Numbered from the stretch's first letter, positions 32,228 through 45,449 are shown. The stretch: DNA of 64,000 bases from Euleptes europaea (GCF_029931775.1 NC_079312.1:10237821-10301820); one strand, 5' to 3'. Made by a program: numbers and translations. The notes: a model not told the origin generated them from the letters alone.

Positions 32228-32689
32228 ATAAGCAAATGAATACATAAAATGTGTTGCATGGGGTCGAAGTGGCTGAGCACTCGCCACGATGCTCGCTGGG
32301 TGAGCATTTCCAGTCTCCGGGCCGTTGTTTTGTTGTGTTTACTGCTTCAGTATTCAATAAGCAGAGCCTTCCCCTCCCAAAGTCGAGGACTGGAAGTGTC
32401 CAGGCAAAGGGGATTTGATGTAATCCGAGAAGAAATGGAGGCTGCTGTGTCTTTTGCTGTTGTGCTACTCTGTCACTGACTGAAGTTTGTTAACAGAGAA
32501 CTCGATGGGATCAAGTGACCGGAACGCCTATATTTATGTGGGATCCTGAAGTGAAACTTTCCATCATTCTTTCATTATTTCTCTATTTTGTTTTTAAATC
32601 TCAGGGTAGCTATCTTCTGGACAACACCTGTGAAAGGCCTTTCCCTCCCCCGGTGCTCTGTAGAACCCTGGAAAGCATATGTAGACCCT

Positions 32690-32872
32690 ATGGGACCAGC
32701 TCATAGGCTGGCAGGTAGCCAGCTGGTGACCCTGGAGCAGTTCCTGGCCATCCTTCCCCTGGAGATCGAGAGCTGGGTCAAAGAAGGCCAACCGCGGAGC
32801 TGTGCCCATGCGGTGGCCCTGGCAGAAGACTTCCTGCTAAAGCAGCGGAAAGGCAAGAGACCAAAAGAGCAG
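32690..32872 (+). pseudogene. Gene 3 SCAN exon relic (second half only)
   Basis: It reads [20 protein letters not shown], then [20 protein letters not shown], ending KEQ at a phase-0 donor, gagcag|gtgtgg. This is the C-terminal half of a SCAN domain, at the same boundary as in genes 1, 2 and 4. The first half (FRQF to WYLCHRW) is absent and replaced by unrelated sequence. The surviving residues are close to consensus. A half SCAN is not expected to dimerise. Confidence 0.8.
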
Positions 32873-32879
32873 GTGTGGG

Positions 32880-33320
32880 TGTTTCGTTGGGAAGGCCCAA
32901 AGGTCTTGGGAGTTCTGGCCATGGCTTTGTGTTGAGGGAAGGCTTGGCGACTCTACACTCTTGTGCTCATGTAACGGTAGTAGGAAGTAGCAATGGCCTG
33001 TTCTCAATGGCACTGGCCACCGCCTTTTGTGGTTTCTGGAAGGAGAAGACATCCACCCCACTGTTAAACAAGTGCATTAAAGTGAGCTTACATGATCAGC
33101 ACAAAGGTCCCTCTGGTCTGTTACTGTGTTTCATACAGGAGATTGCATGCTTATGTAAGCTGTATTTTTTAAATTAAAAGTTGTAAAAAAGTTGTGTGTG
33201 TGTTTTCTAAAAAAATACAGGTTTATTTTACCATTTTTAATTTTTTTAGCAATGTAAATTTTACAACTTTTAAATTTTACAACTTTAAATTAAAATAAAT
33301 GCTCATACCCCTTTATCTTC
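32880..33320. other. Gene 3 intron relic, nothing recognised
   Basis: AT-rich towards 33170-33300. No repeat family is identified. Confidence 0.35.
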
Positions 33321-33321
33321 G

Positions 33322-33445
33322 AGAATCAAAGCTCCCCTGTCTGATAAAGGGAGCTTTGACCCTTGAAAGCTTGTACCCCGAAAATCTTGTTTGTCTCTAG
33401 TGCTGCTGGACCTGAATCTAGCTCTTCTACTGTAGGCCAGCATGG
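33322..33445 (+). repeat. Family B-related ribozyme-like repeat
   Basis: ctgataaagggagctttgac, then cttgaaagcttgtacccc. This carries a core-like CTGATAA, a stem II and GAAAGCTT. It ends ttctactgtaggccagcatg. Related copies lie at 39672 and 50445. Confidence 0.6.
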
Positions 33446-33543
33446 TTGTGCTCTGAATCTTTCCACATACCTCTTGTAAGTCATCTTTGCTTCAGGCAGA
33501 TGAGAAAGTTTAGCAATGCACTAGATACAGTTGCTCAAAGTTT

Positions 33544-33752
33544 GGGGAGGGGTTGTGGCTCAGTGGTAGAGCATCTGTTTGGCATGCAGAAGGTCCCAGG
33601 TTCAATCCCTGGCATCTCCAGTTAAAGGGACTAGGCAAGTAGGTGATGTGAAAGACCTCAGCCTGAGACCCTGGAGAGCCACTGCCGGTCTGAGTAGACA
33701 ATACTGACTTTGATGGACCAAGGCTCTGATTCAGTATAAGGCAGCTTCATGT
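33544..33752 (+). repeat. tRNA-Ala-derived SINE, full length
   Basis: Best-preserved copy: ttgtggctcagtggtagagc, ggttcaatccc, a catctcca arm, then gtctgagtagacaatactg and ataaggcagcttcatgt. Confidence 0.9.
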
Positions 33753-34141
33753 ATTCATGTGTGTTCTAAGTCATCCAGGTTTTTAAAAGGAAATGCCCAG
33801 GCAGAGTGATGCTTTTCTTTCTAATATGCAGGGTTAATTCCATTGGTTGGAACTCTGAGGCATGTGGTCTATGCAGCCCTAGCACATCTTGTTATTTTTA
33901 TGTCTTTCAATGTAACGTATTTGTTTTTAATTGTTTTGATGATGTGTGGTGTTTTTTTATGGGGTGGTTGGTTTTAATGACTACATTTTACTGTGTATGT
34001 TTTAACTTGGTAGCTGCCTTGGTAGCCCTGGTGAGGACAAAAAAGCGAGACATAAATGTTGTCAAAGAAATTTAAAAAATCTTGGTGGTAAATGCATAAA
34101 CAACAGGCAGTAGTGAATGGGACCTTCCCTCCTCTTTTAAG

Positions 34142-34259
34142 GTGATGACACCAGTTCAGGAGATAGTCGTGAATTTCTCTCTGGCCTCCGGGACTTCGTT
34201 GGATGCTGGAGAGAGGCTGGCGTTGACCAAGGATGATGGTTGAGACACCAGCACACCAG
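34142..34259 (+). pseudogene. Gene 3 linker exon relic
   Basis: 118 bp between an acceptor-like ctcttttaag and a donor cacaccag|gtgag. The length gives phase 1 out, as in the intact genes. In phase 0 it reads VMTPVQEIVVNFSLASGTSL and meets TGA at 34241-34243. Placement is by position, splice sites and phase; sequence similarity to the other linkers is weak. Confidence 0.5.
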
Positions 34260-34599
34260 GTGAGTTATCCTTGTGCCAGAATTTGGAGATCCTCCTGGGC
34301 GGGTTTTGGGTTTGGCTGCCAAACTGTTTCTCCTGCTTGAGATTCAAGGGGTGCTGGTTGCCCATACAGATCCTGAAGCTGGTGTGTGTGTGTGGGGGGT
34401 CCTTCTCAGCTGTCCTCCCTGCAATAGGGCATTACCTGTCCCAGGAGTTAACGATGTCTAGTCATGCTTGCAGGCCTTCCAGCTGCATTTGGAAACGAAT
34501 TTGCTCCTGAACCGCTTCCAGAGTAACTGATGATTACCTTGAGGTTTTTAATACCTAAAATTCTTGGTACTGCTGCATTGATAATTATTTATTTTATTT

Positions 34600-34770
34600 A
34601 TACCCCACTTCTCATTTTATTCTCACAACAGCCCTGAGAGGTAGGTTAAGATGAGAGGCTGTGGCTGACCCAGTGTCACCCAGAACGCTTTTATGGCAGA
34701 GTGAGGATTTGAACCTGGGTCTCCCGGATTCTAGTCTAACACTCCAGCCACTACACCATGCAGGTACATT
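34600..34770 (-). repeat. SINE with MIR/CORE-like body
   Basis: Antisense text tctcacaacagccctgagag, then gatttgaacctgggtctcc, ending ccactacaccatgcaggta. Confidence 0.7.
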
Positions 34771-35083
34771 GATGTAGTGGTTATGGAGATTAGGTTACTT
34801 GGGGTGCTGTATTTTTTCTGGCAGAAAAGCAGGATATTGACTATAGTAGAATGCACAAAAGGAACAATTAGATGAAGAGCTACACCCTTGGCTGAGCTAC
34901 ACCCTTCCAAACCTACTGATTTTAGTGGATATGGTTAGGATTGCATTGTAATAGTTTGACTGGTCTTGTTAAGCTTGGTAGATTTAAAATTTTAAATTAT
35001 TGAAGATAAGAGGCTCTCCTTCCTTCCTTTCTCCTTCATGCTTTGGAATGACTTGTGTAAAGTTTCCATGTTTGTTCCCGCAG

Positions 35084-36224
<1,141 letters not shown>

Positions 36225-37280
36225 CTAGAAATGCACAGGTTGTGTGAATCCTTTTTTAAAACAAAAAATTAATGAAGCACTCTCTAGAATGGGGGGGGGG
36301 TGTCCCCAGTCTTCTTGAGCCTGTGGGCTCCTTTGGACTTCTGAGAAAAAGAAAGGGGAGAAACCTCTAATAGGAGACAGAGGAAAAGATGTGCAAAGCA
36401 CCAGAGGTTACAAGGCGTTTATCTAATCACTTGTAGTTACTCCAAAGTTTTACAGAACAGTAGTGACAACAAAGGTTCAAGTAAATTGCAAAACATGTAT
36501 TACAGTATACAAATAATGAGCAAACGCAAAAAGCAAAAGTGTTGATAATATATCATAGAACCACAACAGTGACAGGTTTGCCGGCTAGTATCCCAATTCG
36601 ATATCCTTCTTTGGACTGTAACCTTGAAATTCAACAACAAACAGAAGTATAACTAGTACAAATATCACACAATAATTACATATAACTTATTTACAAAAGG
36701 TTACATGGGACTTACTATAGCTATCATCAGAAATGAAGTAATTATCCTTTATGACACATGAAGTCTGTAATGAGTAACATAAAATACATAACAATTAGTA
36801 AACACAGACACATAAAGATAAAACGAAGTCTCCCAAGCCCAGTTTAAAGACAGTGGGAGACAATGAAGCCATAAATTCAATTAACACCTTTGGACTTCTG
36901 ACGTATGGCAGTGGGCATAGCCACAAAATGGCTCCCACAGTAGGCGGAGTCGATCACGAAATGGCTGCTGCAGGATGTGGAGCCAGCCACAGAAAGTCAG
37001 GGATTGAAGTTCTATATAACTCTAAAAGTAACTCTTCAACATTTCCAGCAAAAGCTCTGGGTAACAGGATGTCTTTTAATCTATACAACTAATCAGAAGC
37101 CCTGCTAGGGAAAATCCCCATCTAGCCCTTCCCACTTTCTAAAAGCACTTGATGGGTGCCAGGAAAGGTGTCAGCGTCCTCCATGGCACCCATAGCCACC
37201 ACGCTGGGGTGCTCTAGATTGTCCATGTAGCAGGAATTTGGTCTGTAACCATGAGATCTTAAGCGAATTAAAAGGAGTTG
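36225..37280. other. Stretch without a recognised gene
   Basis: AT-rich between 36400 and 36820. No exon or classified repeat is seen. Confidence 0.4.
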
Positions 37281-37283
37281 AAA

Positions 37284-37567
37284 AGAGCAAGTGTCCAGTT
37301 GCACCTTAAAGACTAACAAAATTTCTAGCAGGATATGAGCTTTTGTGAGTTATAGAATCGTAGAGTTGGAAGGGACCACCAGGGTCATCTAGTCCAACCC
37401 CCTGCAAAATGCAGGAAACTCACAACTACCTCCCCCACACACACCCAGTGACCCCTACTCCATGCCCAGAAGATGGCCATGATGCCCTCCCTTTCATCTG
37501 CCTACTGTCATAGAATCAGCATGGCTGACCGATGGGCATCTAGCCTCTGCTTAAAAACCTCCAGGTA
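37284..37567 (-). repeat. Family B fragment followed by CR1 fragment
   Basis: 37284-37350 holds gtccagttgcaccttaaaga. From 37352 CR1 antisense text (atagaatcgtagagttgg) runs to the MITE at 37566 and resumes at 37776. Confidence 0.75.
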
Positions 37568-37775
37568 GGGTTGCCAGGTCCCTCTTCTCAACCGGCAGGA
37601 GATTTGGGGGGCGGGGCCTGAAGGGGGCAGGGTTTGGGGAAGGGAGGGGCTTCAGTGTCATAGAGTTCAATAGCCAAAGCTGCCATTTTTCTCCAGGTGA
37701 TCTGATCTGTATCGGCTGGAGATCAGTTGAATTAGCAGGAGATCTCCTGCTACTATCTGGCAGTTGGCAACCCTA
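37566..37775. mobile_element. hAT-type MITE, TAGGGTTGCCA family, complete
   Basis: 210 bp with the inverted ends tagggttgccagg and agttggcaaccctac. The 8-bp TSD cctccagg is perfect at 37558-37565 and 37776-37783. Insertion into a CR1 copy defines both ends exactly. This copy supports the hAT assignment of the family. Confidence 0.88.
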
Positions 37776-38097
37776 CCTCCAGGGAAGGAGAGCACTGTGC
37801 ATTGAATGAGAATTGTGGTGCTGTTGGCGCAATAATTGCTTTCCTGTTTTTTCAGCCCCAGCAAATGTCTGGCTTTGCTGGTTCTAGCCATACCACATTC
37901 CTCTAGGGCAGGGATCCTCAACCCTTGTGAGCCCGCAGGCACCTTTGGAGTTCTAACACAGGGCACAGCAGCAGCTTACCATCAATTACACAGTGAAGAT
38001 CCTTGTGTTGTGGTGGCAGCTGCTGCCAAAGCAACATCCTTAAAAATCTGAACAGCCAATCAGAAGCCATGCTGGGCCAAAGCCCCACACGGCCCCG

Positions 38098-38695
38098 CAT
38101 GGTGTGGTGGTTTGGAGCAGTGGACTCTGATCTGGAGGACCGGGTTTGATTCCCCACTCCTCCACATGAAGAAGAAGAGTAGGTTTTTATATGCCGACTT
38201 TCTCTGCCACTTAAGGGAGAATCAAACGGGCTCACAATCACCTTCCCTCCCCACCACAGACACCCTGTGAGGTAGGTGGGGCTGAGAGAGCTGTGACGGG
38301 CCCAAGGTCACCCAGCTGGCTTCGTGTGTAGGAGTGCTGAAACAAATCCAGTTCACCAGGTTAGCCTCCGCCACTCATGTGGAGGAGGAGTGGGGAATCA
38401 AACCCGGTTCTCCAGATCAGACTCCACCGCTCCAAACCACCGTTCTTAACCACTACACCACGCTGGCTAATCCAACAGGGCTCATTAGTGGCGGATGCTA
38501 ATCTGGTGACCTGGATTTGTTTCTCCACTCCTACAGCTGAAGCCAGCTGGGTGACCTTGGGCTAGTCACAGCTTTTAGAGCGCTCTCATCCCCGCCTACG
38601 TCTGTGGTGGGGAGGGGGAGGGAAGGTGATTGTAAGTCGGTTTGATTCCTCAAGTGGTGGAGAAAGTCAGCACATAAAAACCAACTCCTCTTCTT
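38098..38695. repeat. SINE nested in SINE (MIR-like tail family)
   Basis: A plus-strand head (38098-38170, ctggaggaccgggtttgatt) is followed by a complete antisense copy (38172-38467). The plus-strand body then resumes (38480-38695, ctaatctggtgacctggatt). Confidence 0.75.
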
Positions 38696-38699
38696 AAAA

Positions 38700-39670
38700 A
38701 GGTTCGGCAGGCACCTTGTCCACTATGGGCATCACATTGGGAGCCCTTGTTCTAGGGAGATGGCCTTGAAAGGATTAGACAAATGATTGTAGATTTTCTC
38801 CGTCAAGTAATACTTATGGCTGGAACCTCCCATGTTCGGACGTGATGTTATTGATACTGGGTGGTGGTGTGTGGCCGTCAGCTTTTTGAGGTGGAGGACC
38901 ACTGGGTGACATGAACCATCCCACACTCCATCAAACAGTTCCCCCTCCTAAGCCATTTTGCTCTGCCTCAGTAGCCAGCTGAGTTTGCACTTTGCAGAGG
39001 CCTTTCCCTTCCCATTCTCGGAAGAGGATCAGGGTCGTCTCTCTCTAGATCTCACATCTCTGAGCAAATTCCAAAGGGGGTGCAAAGGGGATGAGCCCCT
39101 TTTCTCCTACTATCTTATGCGGGAGGATGGCAGAACACCACTGCAGAAGTTTACTCTTTTGTCCTATCTGACCTACAAGGAACCTTGTAGTGGGGAAGCA
39201 TGCCCAACTTATGTTCTGAAAAGGGTCACATGCTGCTAATCAGGGACTGCCCCCCATCTCCTGCAAGGCCTCATTTTGATATGTTGAGTTGGCCCACTAA
39301 GCCACAAGGGGATGGTCCTCTGGACGGCCAAAGCTACTGTGGGTGGAGTCAAGAAAGAGGACTAAAGAGAGGGGTGCAGAGGTTGAAGCTTGGATCCTTG
39401 GATCTGGCTTTGTTCTCACGAGTTCCTTCCTAGAAGGGTCAAGAGGAGAAGAATTAAGACCACTCCTTGAAAGAGTGCTCATTCTGCTTCAGTGGTATTA
39501 GTGCTTGGATCTCAAGAGTAAAGGGATGGCGTGTGCTGGAACTGAGTTTTATATATGCCCCATACTAAAATTTCCAGACACTCATTTCTTGGCATGCCCA
39601 CATACCGCTATCGGTGAACAAATCAGCCCAAGGGATGCAAGATCTCGCTGGATAACCTGATATTTTCTTG
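38700..39670. other. Stretch without a recognised gene
   Basis: The 93- and 77-codon frames near 38958-39433 have no domain. No repeat is recognised. Confidence 0.4.
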
Positions 39671-39671
39671 A

Positions 39672-39806
39672 TATGTTCAAGTCCTGTAGCCCCTTAAAGA
39701 TCAACAAGAATTCCAGGGTATAAGCTTTGGAAAGTCAAAGCTCCCTTCGTCAGATACTTGGACTCTGGAAAGCTTATACCCTGGAAATCCTGTTGGTCTT
39801 TATGGT
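39672..39806 (-). repeat. Family B-related palindrome with ribozyme-like core
   Basis: The inverted arms attccagggtataagctttg and agcttataccctggaaatcc flank the core. On the minus strand (39718-39757) it reads GTAT, CTGACGA, stem II, CAAA, AGCTT, ATAC. Stem I (GTAT/ATAC) and the first core are kept. GAAA has become CAAA. Confidence 0.65.
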
Positions 39807-40015
39807 GAAATTATCTAGCTACCCGTCTGTTTGTCCGATTTTGTCTTGGTGTTCATTCTTTGCCCCACATTCATGGTAGTGGTTTGCTGCTGATGGCTCA
39901 TCCAGGTGACACACCCTTGAAAACCAGGTGAGGGGGGGGCTGTGTGTGTTTGGGGGAGGGGGTTGTACGCTCCACTGTGAATTTAAAAGGGCTTCATACT
40001 GTAAACCTGCGCTCA

Positions 40016-40086
40016 TAAGCAGAGTTACACCCTTCTAAGCTCACCTGGCTTCAATGGGCTTAGGAGGGTGTAACTCCGCTTAGGAT
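40016..40086. mobile_element. Small palindromic element
   Basis: The arms taagcagagttacaccct and agggtgtaactccgctta pair around a loop with ttcaatgggctta. It is a relative of 29136-29223. The class is unknown. Confidence 0.65.
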
Positions 40087-40099
40087 GGCGCTGCAAAGC

Positions 40100-40858
40100 C
40101 CAAAGAACTGGCCAAACCGGTTGCAAGAATTCTGGAGCCACCTGACAGAAGGCTTGCGAGACCTTAGCTTTTGAGTTGGAAAAGGCTGCAGAGATGAACA
40201 AGGTATGTCTTGCAGAGAGATCCATCCACGAGATATGTTTTGCTGTGCAGTGTCTGAGATTCCCTTGAATAAAATCCAGCTACTTTCCGTTCTTCACCAA
40301 ATACGGTCATTGCAAAAAAGAAACATAAAGGAAGAAATACAGATGAGAATTATCTTTGGTTGTGTAGTGGGGAAACAGGCACCGAATTCTAATCTGTCAA
40401 TCTGTTTAAAGTATCATATGCAAGTTCTCCAGGTTTCTGGGCAGCTAGATCTTTCCGTTTTGTATGAAAAGAGCATTTCTTGGCTGGATTGTTTGAGGTT
40501 GTATCGCAGAGAATTCAGAGACAGTGTGGAGGGCTAAGTAACCCAGCGTGTTTCTAATCTGCTTCAGATGATCCCGCGTCATCCTGAATAAATATTTTTG
40601 ATTGTTTCAGACGTATGATTGGGCTTGCGACTATGGATAGGTTTGTTGCTGTAACTGGGACCTAGGGGGAGGCTGTCTTTATATGGAAATAAAGAGGATG
40701 CAAAATAGTCCTTGAAGGAATCCGAGCATGCCCAGTGTCCTCAGCTGCCAACTTCTTTCTGTGGCAGGGCTCCTATGCCTTTTAATGGCAGGATGGCTAG
40801 CAGAAACCGTGCAGGAGATGTTTCTGCTGGTGTGCACATATGGTGATCATAAATGCTT
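40100..40858. other. Stretch without a recognised gene
   Basis: A 110-codon frame at 40205-40537 has no recognised domain. No repeat is recognised. Confidence 0.4.
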
Positions 40859-41056
40859 TTGTGTGTGCTGTCAAGTCGCAGATGACTTATGGCAACCCCG
40901 TCGGGTTTTGAAGGTGAAAAACATTCATTCGGAGGTGGTTTGCCATTGCCTGCCTCCGCATCACAACCCTGGTGTTCCTTGGAGGTTGCCCATCCAGCTA
41001 CATGCCAGGGCCGACCCTGCTTAGCTTCTGAGATCTGACGAACTCAGGCTAGCTGG
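40859..41056 (-). repeat. 5S-rRNA-derived SINE
   Basis: Antisense: tgtgctgtcaagtcgcag, then accctgcttagcttctgaga, the complement of the 5S core. Confidence 0.8.
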
Positions 41057-41297
41057 AGGCGATCAAGGTCGAAGCGAAAAAGCTTTACTGGCTGAGTTAT
41101 CCTTAATGGCATAGAGACTATAAAGGCATAAGAGCGCCCGCAAAGAGGGTTGGGGAGTCTGCAAGCCTGCACAAAGCTAGAAGGCCATTTTGACGGCTTG
41201 GGGTAAAGCAGAATATCTCTCTGGTTATACTAAAGGGCAAGCCTGCGTTGACACCTGCTGTCTGCTTCAACCCCGTGCAAAGACGATTGACCTTTCA

Positions 41298-41525
41298 TAG
41301 AACCAAAGAGTTGGAAGGGTCCACCAGGGTCATCTAGTCCAACACCCTGCAGGAAATTCACAGCTACCTCCCCCCCCATACCCCCAGTGACCCCTATTCC
41401 ATGCCCAGAAGATGGCCGATGCCCTCCGTCTCATGATCTCCATGCCCTCCCTCTCATGGCCCAGATGCCCTCCCTCTCATAATCTCCATGTCCAGAAGAT
41501 GCCCTCCCTCTCATGATCTTTCCTG
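41298..41525 (-). repeat. CR1 LINE 3' fragment with internal short duplications
   Basis: It starts atagaaccaaagagttggaa. Inside, gatgccctccctctcat-like text is repeated three times. Confidence 0.75.
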
Positions 41526-42009
41526 CTTTCAGCTTTCATACATAAAGCCCAGCCAGAAGAGATAGAGGTCCAATACTTCCTTCTTTTCTGCCCCTTCCAC
41601 TAACTGGTAATCAAGGGGATCCATTTAGCCACTAGCCGTCAAGGGTCCAATCTTCTATGATATTGTCTGATCCCCTTTCAAAGCTGCAAGAGCCTGCCAC
41701 CACATCCCATGGCCGTGACTACTGTAAGTTGTACAGCGGTATTCCTTTGTCTGTCCTGCTTGTGTTTTGTCGTCCATGTCACTGGGGGATTGTGGGTGCT
41801 TATTCTGATGCCTAGTCATGGTGCTGGTGAACGGTGAAGCGTGGAACCTAACCCTGTCCTGAAGGCACATCTCTCTTGCCTAGAAACTCTGCTCAATAGC
41901 TGTGGCTGTGCAGATGAGAGAGGAAGACACTCTGTACTTGCTCATAGGTCTTTTTTGTGCTCCAGGGCTCTATTAGTGCAGAATGTCTGCTCCAGACCAC
42001 TGTCCTTGC
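41526..42009. other. Stretch without a recognised feature
   Basis: No domain or repeat family is seen. Confidence 0.35.
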
Positions 42010-42021
42010 TATAAAGGCTTA

Positions 42022-42315
42022 TAGGAGCCCCGTGGCACAGAGTGGTAAGCTGCTGTACTGCAGACAAAGTTCTGCTCACGACCTGAGTTCGATCCCTACA
42101 GAAGTTGGTTTCAGGTAGCCGGCTCAAGGTTGACTCGGCCTTCTATCCTTCCGAGGTCAGTAGAATGAGCACCCGGCTTGCTGGGGGTAAAGTGTGGATG
42201 ACTGGGGAAGGCAATGGCAAACCACTCCATAAACATAGTCTGCCTAGCAAACGTCATGTCACCCCATGGGTCAGTAGTGACCCGGTGCTTGCACAGGGGA
42301 CTACCTTTACCTTTT
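42022..42315 (+). repeat. Sauria-type SINE, full length
   Basis: Head aggagccccgtggcacag, B box gagttcgatccc, body ggcttgctgggggtaaag, tail ctacctttaccttttt. The perfect 12-bp TSD tataaaggctta lies at 42010-42021 and 42316-42327. Confidence 0.92.
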
Positions 42316-42327
42316 TATAAAGGCTTA

Positions 42328-43000
42328 CATCAGACTGCCTTTTTGTCATTAGTATTTGAGGCTGTTAACAAGGACATTAAAAGAACAAACAAGCAGTGTC
42401 GTGTAGTGGTTAGAGTCATACCTGAAATTTTAAAAATGCATTGGCATAGCAGCCAGGACTGTAATCACACATTTCCTCTTGCTCCCTCCCTGAATGCTTG
42501 GATGAAATTGGTGTGGCTTAGTGCTGAAAAGATAGTGGGAACAAAAATCTGAAAGCCTGGGGTGCTGCCACCACAAAGAAGGCCCTGTCTTCAACCACCC
42601 ACCCATCTCAATTTACAGGGAAAACTGGAGCACATTCATATGGCAGTGTGTAGTCCTTCAGGTCCCCTGGCATCTGGAGTTTTATATCCAGTCTTCTCAA
42701 AATGACAGCTCAAATGACTTTAGAACGAAGGGGCTGCAAATTTCGACGGCTTTAGTAGCCAGTTGTGGTTCCTCCACACAAGCAGTGCATCCATTTCGTT
42801 GTGTTTAAAGAAAAACAACAATTGCAGTTTTGGGTGTGCAGCAATTGTTTCCCTTGACACCAGCCATAGGATGCTGGAACTGACATGCTTTGGCCTCCCA
42901 GAATTAGCATTTTCCCAAAATTAGCAGAATTTGGTTTAAAACACACACATAAGCCTTGTAACTTCTGTAATGGAATCCTTCAAAGGCCTTCTCTGCTGAC
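42328..43000. other. Stretch without a recognised gene
   Basis: No domain or repeat family is seen. Confidence 0.35.
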
Positions 43001-43195
43001 ACCAAGCTTATGGCTACTGATGGTGACCTGGGGACTGTATTTGTAAGACATCTACTTAATGCCGATCACCACTTTGGGGTCAGGAAGGAATTTTCCTCCA
43101 GGCCAGATCAGCCAGGGAACCTGGAGGTTTTTTGCCTTCCTCTGGGCATAGAGCAGGGGTCACTGGGGTGTGTGAGGGAGGAGGCAGTTGTGACT
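43001..43195 (+). repeat. CR1 LINE 3' fragment
   Basis: Sense text cttggggtcaggaaggaatt-like and tcctccaggccagatcagcc, then ctctgggcatagagcagggg, typical of the CR1 end region. Confidence 0.75.
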
Positions 43196-43985
43196 CTAAT
43201 CTGACAGGCAGAAATTCAATAGGTGCAGCTTTTCACTTGTCCTGGAGATGTGCTGCTGCAGAAAGCTTTGTCTGCCAGATTCCTGCCTAGAGGTGAATCC
43301 TTTTCTACATACCCCCCCCTTTTTAGCAAGCCCTGACTTCTCCAGAGCAGCCCCCTTTCCCTCTCCTGTAACCCATAACTGCCTGCTTCTTTTGTTCTTC
43401 TACATCTGCAGACCTCTTCGGGGGGGGGGGGGCAGTAAAGGAAGGGGGACTGCCCAAAAACATCTGGTGTTTCTATTTGGACTTTGCGTTTTTATTCTCT
43501 TCTTTTTCCACCACCCCCAGTCTGCTAGGCAGAAAGTAGCAGCCAGGATTGACTTTGTTTCCCAAGCCAGGCATTGTCTAGCCTCAGTCGGCCTTTTAAA
43601 TCCCTCCCTTAAAACCTTCTCTTTCCGCCTAGCCTGGTTTTTTTCTTCTTCTTCTTATTTCCGCCTTCCCCCTTAACCCTGTCGTATCCCCCATCTTTGT
43701 ATTTAATCCTCCCTTTCTGGCTTTTTCAGCTTGCACTGGGGAGGAGGAGGAAGGGTGGGGGGTAGAGAGAGGAAGAGACCAATTAAACATCAGAGGATCC
43801 CCACAGGGGATCCAAACTCTTTGATGAGTTTGTGGAATCGGGTGGCAATCAGGGGCTGAATGGGTGGGAAAGTGGCCACAGCTGTCCGCACAGCTGCCTT
43901 ATTTCTCCCCCCCCACAACCTAGTTTCTTTCTTTTTTAAAAAAAATTTTAATTATTATTTTTCAAACTAGTTCACATTCTATTGT
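43196..43985. other. Stretch without a recognised gene
   Basis: A C-rich, T-rich plus-strand frame (43248-43676) has low complexity and no domain. The last 80 bases are AT-rich and lead into the array. Confidence 0.35.
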
Positions 43986-43989
43986 ATCA

Positions 43990-45400
43990 TTCCATTCGCA
44001 GAGCATATAATATAAACAATTTCTATCTTATCACTAAATATATATAGTTGACTTCCCCTCTCCCCTCCTGTCCATTTAATCTCCTTATTTCTCTCTTTGT
44101 ATTTAATGTCTAATTCATTTAAATAAACCCCATTTATCAATCACTAAACAAATATATATAGTTGGCTTCCCCTCTCCCCTCCTCTGTCCATTTAACCTCC
44201 TTATTTCTCTCTTTGGATTGAATGTCTAATTCATTTTAATAAACCCCATTTATCAATCACTAAAACAATATATATAGTTGGCTTCCCTCTCCCCTCCTCT
44301 GTCCATTTAATACCCTTATTTCTCTCTTTGTATTTAATGTCTAATTCATTTTAATAAACCACATTTATCAATCACTAAACAAAAATATATAGTTGACTTC
44401 TCCTCTCCCCTCCTCTGTCCATTTAAACTCCTTATTTCTCTCTTTGGATTGAATGTCTAATTCATTTAAATAAACCCCATTTATCAAATCACTAAACCAA
44501 TATATATAGTTGGCTTCCCCTCTCCCCTCCTCTGTCCATTTAACCTCCTTATTTCTCTCTTTGGATTGAATGTCTAATTCATTTAAATAAACCCCATTTA
44601 TCAAATCACTAAACCAATATATATAGTTGGCTTCCCCTCTCCCCTCCTCTGTCCATTTAATCTCCTTATTTCTCTCGTTGGATTGAATGTCTAATTCATT
44701 TAAATAAACCCCATTTATCAATCACTAAACCAATCTATATAGTTGGCTTCCCCTCTCCCCTCCTCTGTCCATTTAACCTCCTTATTTCTCTCTTTGGATT
44801 TAATGTCTAATTCATTTAAATAAACCCCATTTATCAATCACTAAACCAATATATATAGTTGGCTTCCCCTCTCCCCTCCTCTGTCCATTTAACCTCCTTA
44901 TTTCTCTCTTTGGATTTAATGTCTAATTCATTTTAATAAACCCCATTTATCAAATCACTAAACCAATATATATAGTTGGCTTCCCCTCTCCCCTCCTCTG
45001 TCCATTTAATACCCTTATTTCTCTCTTTGTATTTAATGTCTAATTCATTTTCATAAACCACATTTATCAATCACTAAACAAAAATATATAGTTGACTTCT
45101 CTCCTCTGTCCATTTAATCTCCTTATTTCTCTCTTTGTATTTAATGTCTAATTCGTTTAAATAAACCACAAACAAATATATATAGTTGACTTCCCCTCTC
45201 CCCTCCTCTGTCCATTTAATACCCTTATTTCTCTGTTTGTATTTAATGTCTAATTCATTTAAATAAACCCCATTTATCAAATCACTAAACCAATATATAT
45301 AGTTGGCTTCCCCTCTCCCCTCCTCTGTCCATTTAACCTCCTTATTTCTCTCTTTGTATTGAATGTCTACTTCATTACAATAAATCCCATTTATCAATAT
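43990..45400. repeat. Tandem array, about 116-bp unit, about 12 copies
   Basis: atatatagttggcttccc or its variant with gacttccc recurs about every 116 bp (near 44039, 44155, 44270, 44385, 44501, 44619, 44737, 44852, 44968, 45085, 45179 and 45295). The 45085 unit is shortened. The unit resembles an antisense L1 3' UTR like the one near 6040. Some stretches keep an antisense open frame because the unit is close to a multiple of three. Confidence 0.9.
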
Positions 45401-45449
45401 CTTACAATCTAATCTTTAACTTGGGTATCTTGATCGCTGCAAAGGGTTT

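Noticed and set aside
33544-33752. tRNA-Ala gene
   Set aside because: Only the tRNA-like head of a SINE. The anticodon arm is changed and the copy has the SINE body and many relatives.
44368-45397. Antisense open frames with 39-residue repeats (LNELDIQ-type)
   Set aside because: They follow from the unit length of the tandem array being near a multiple of three. There is no start context, domain or codon bias.
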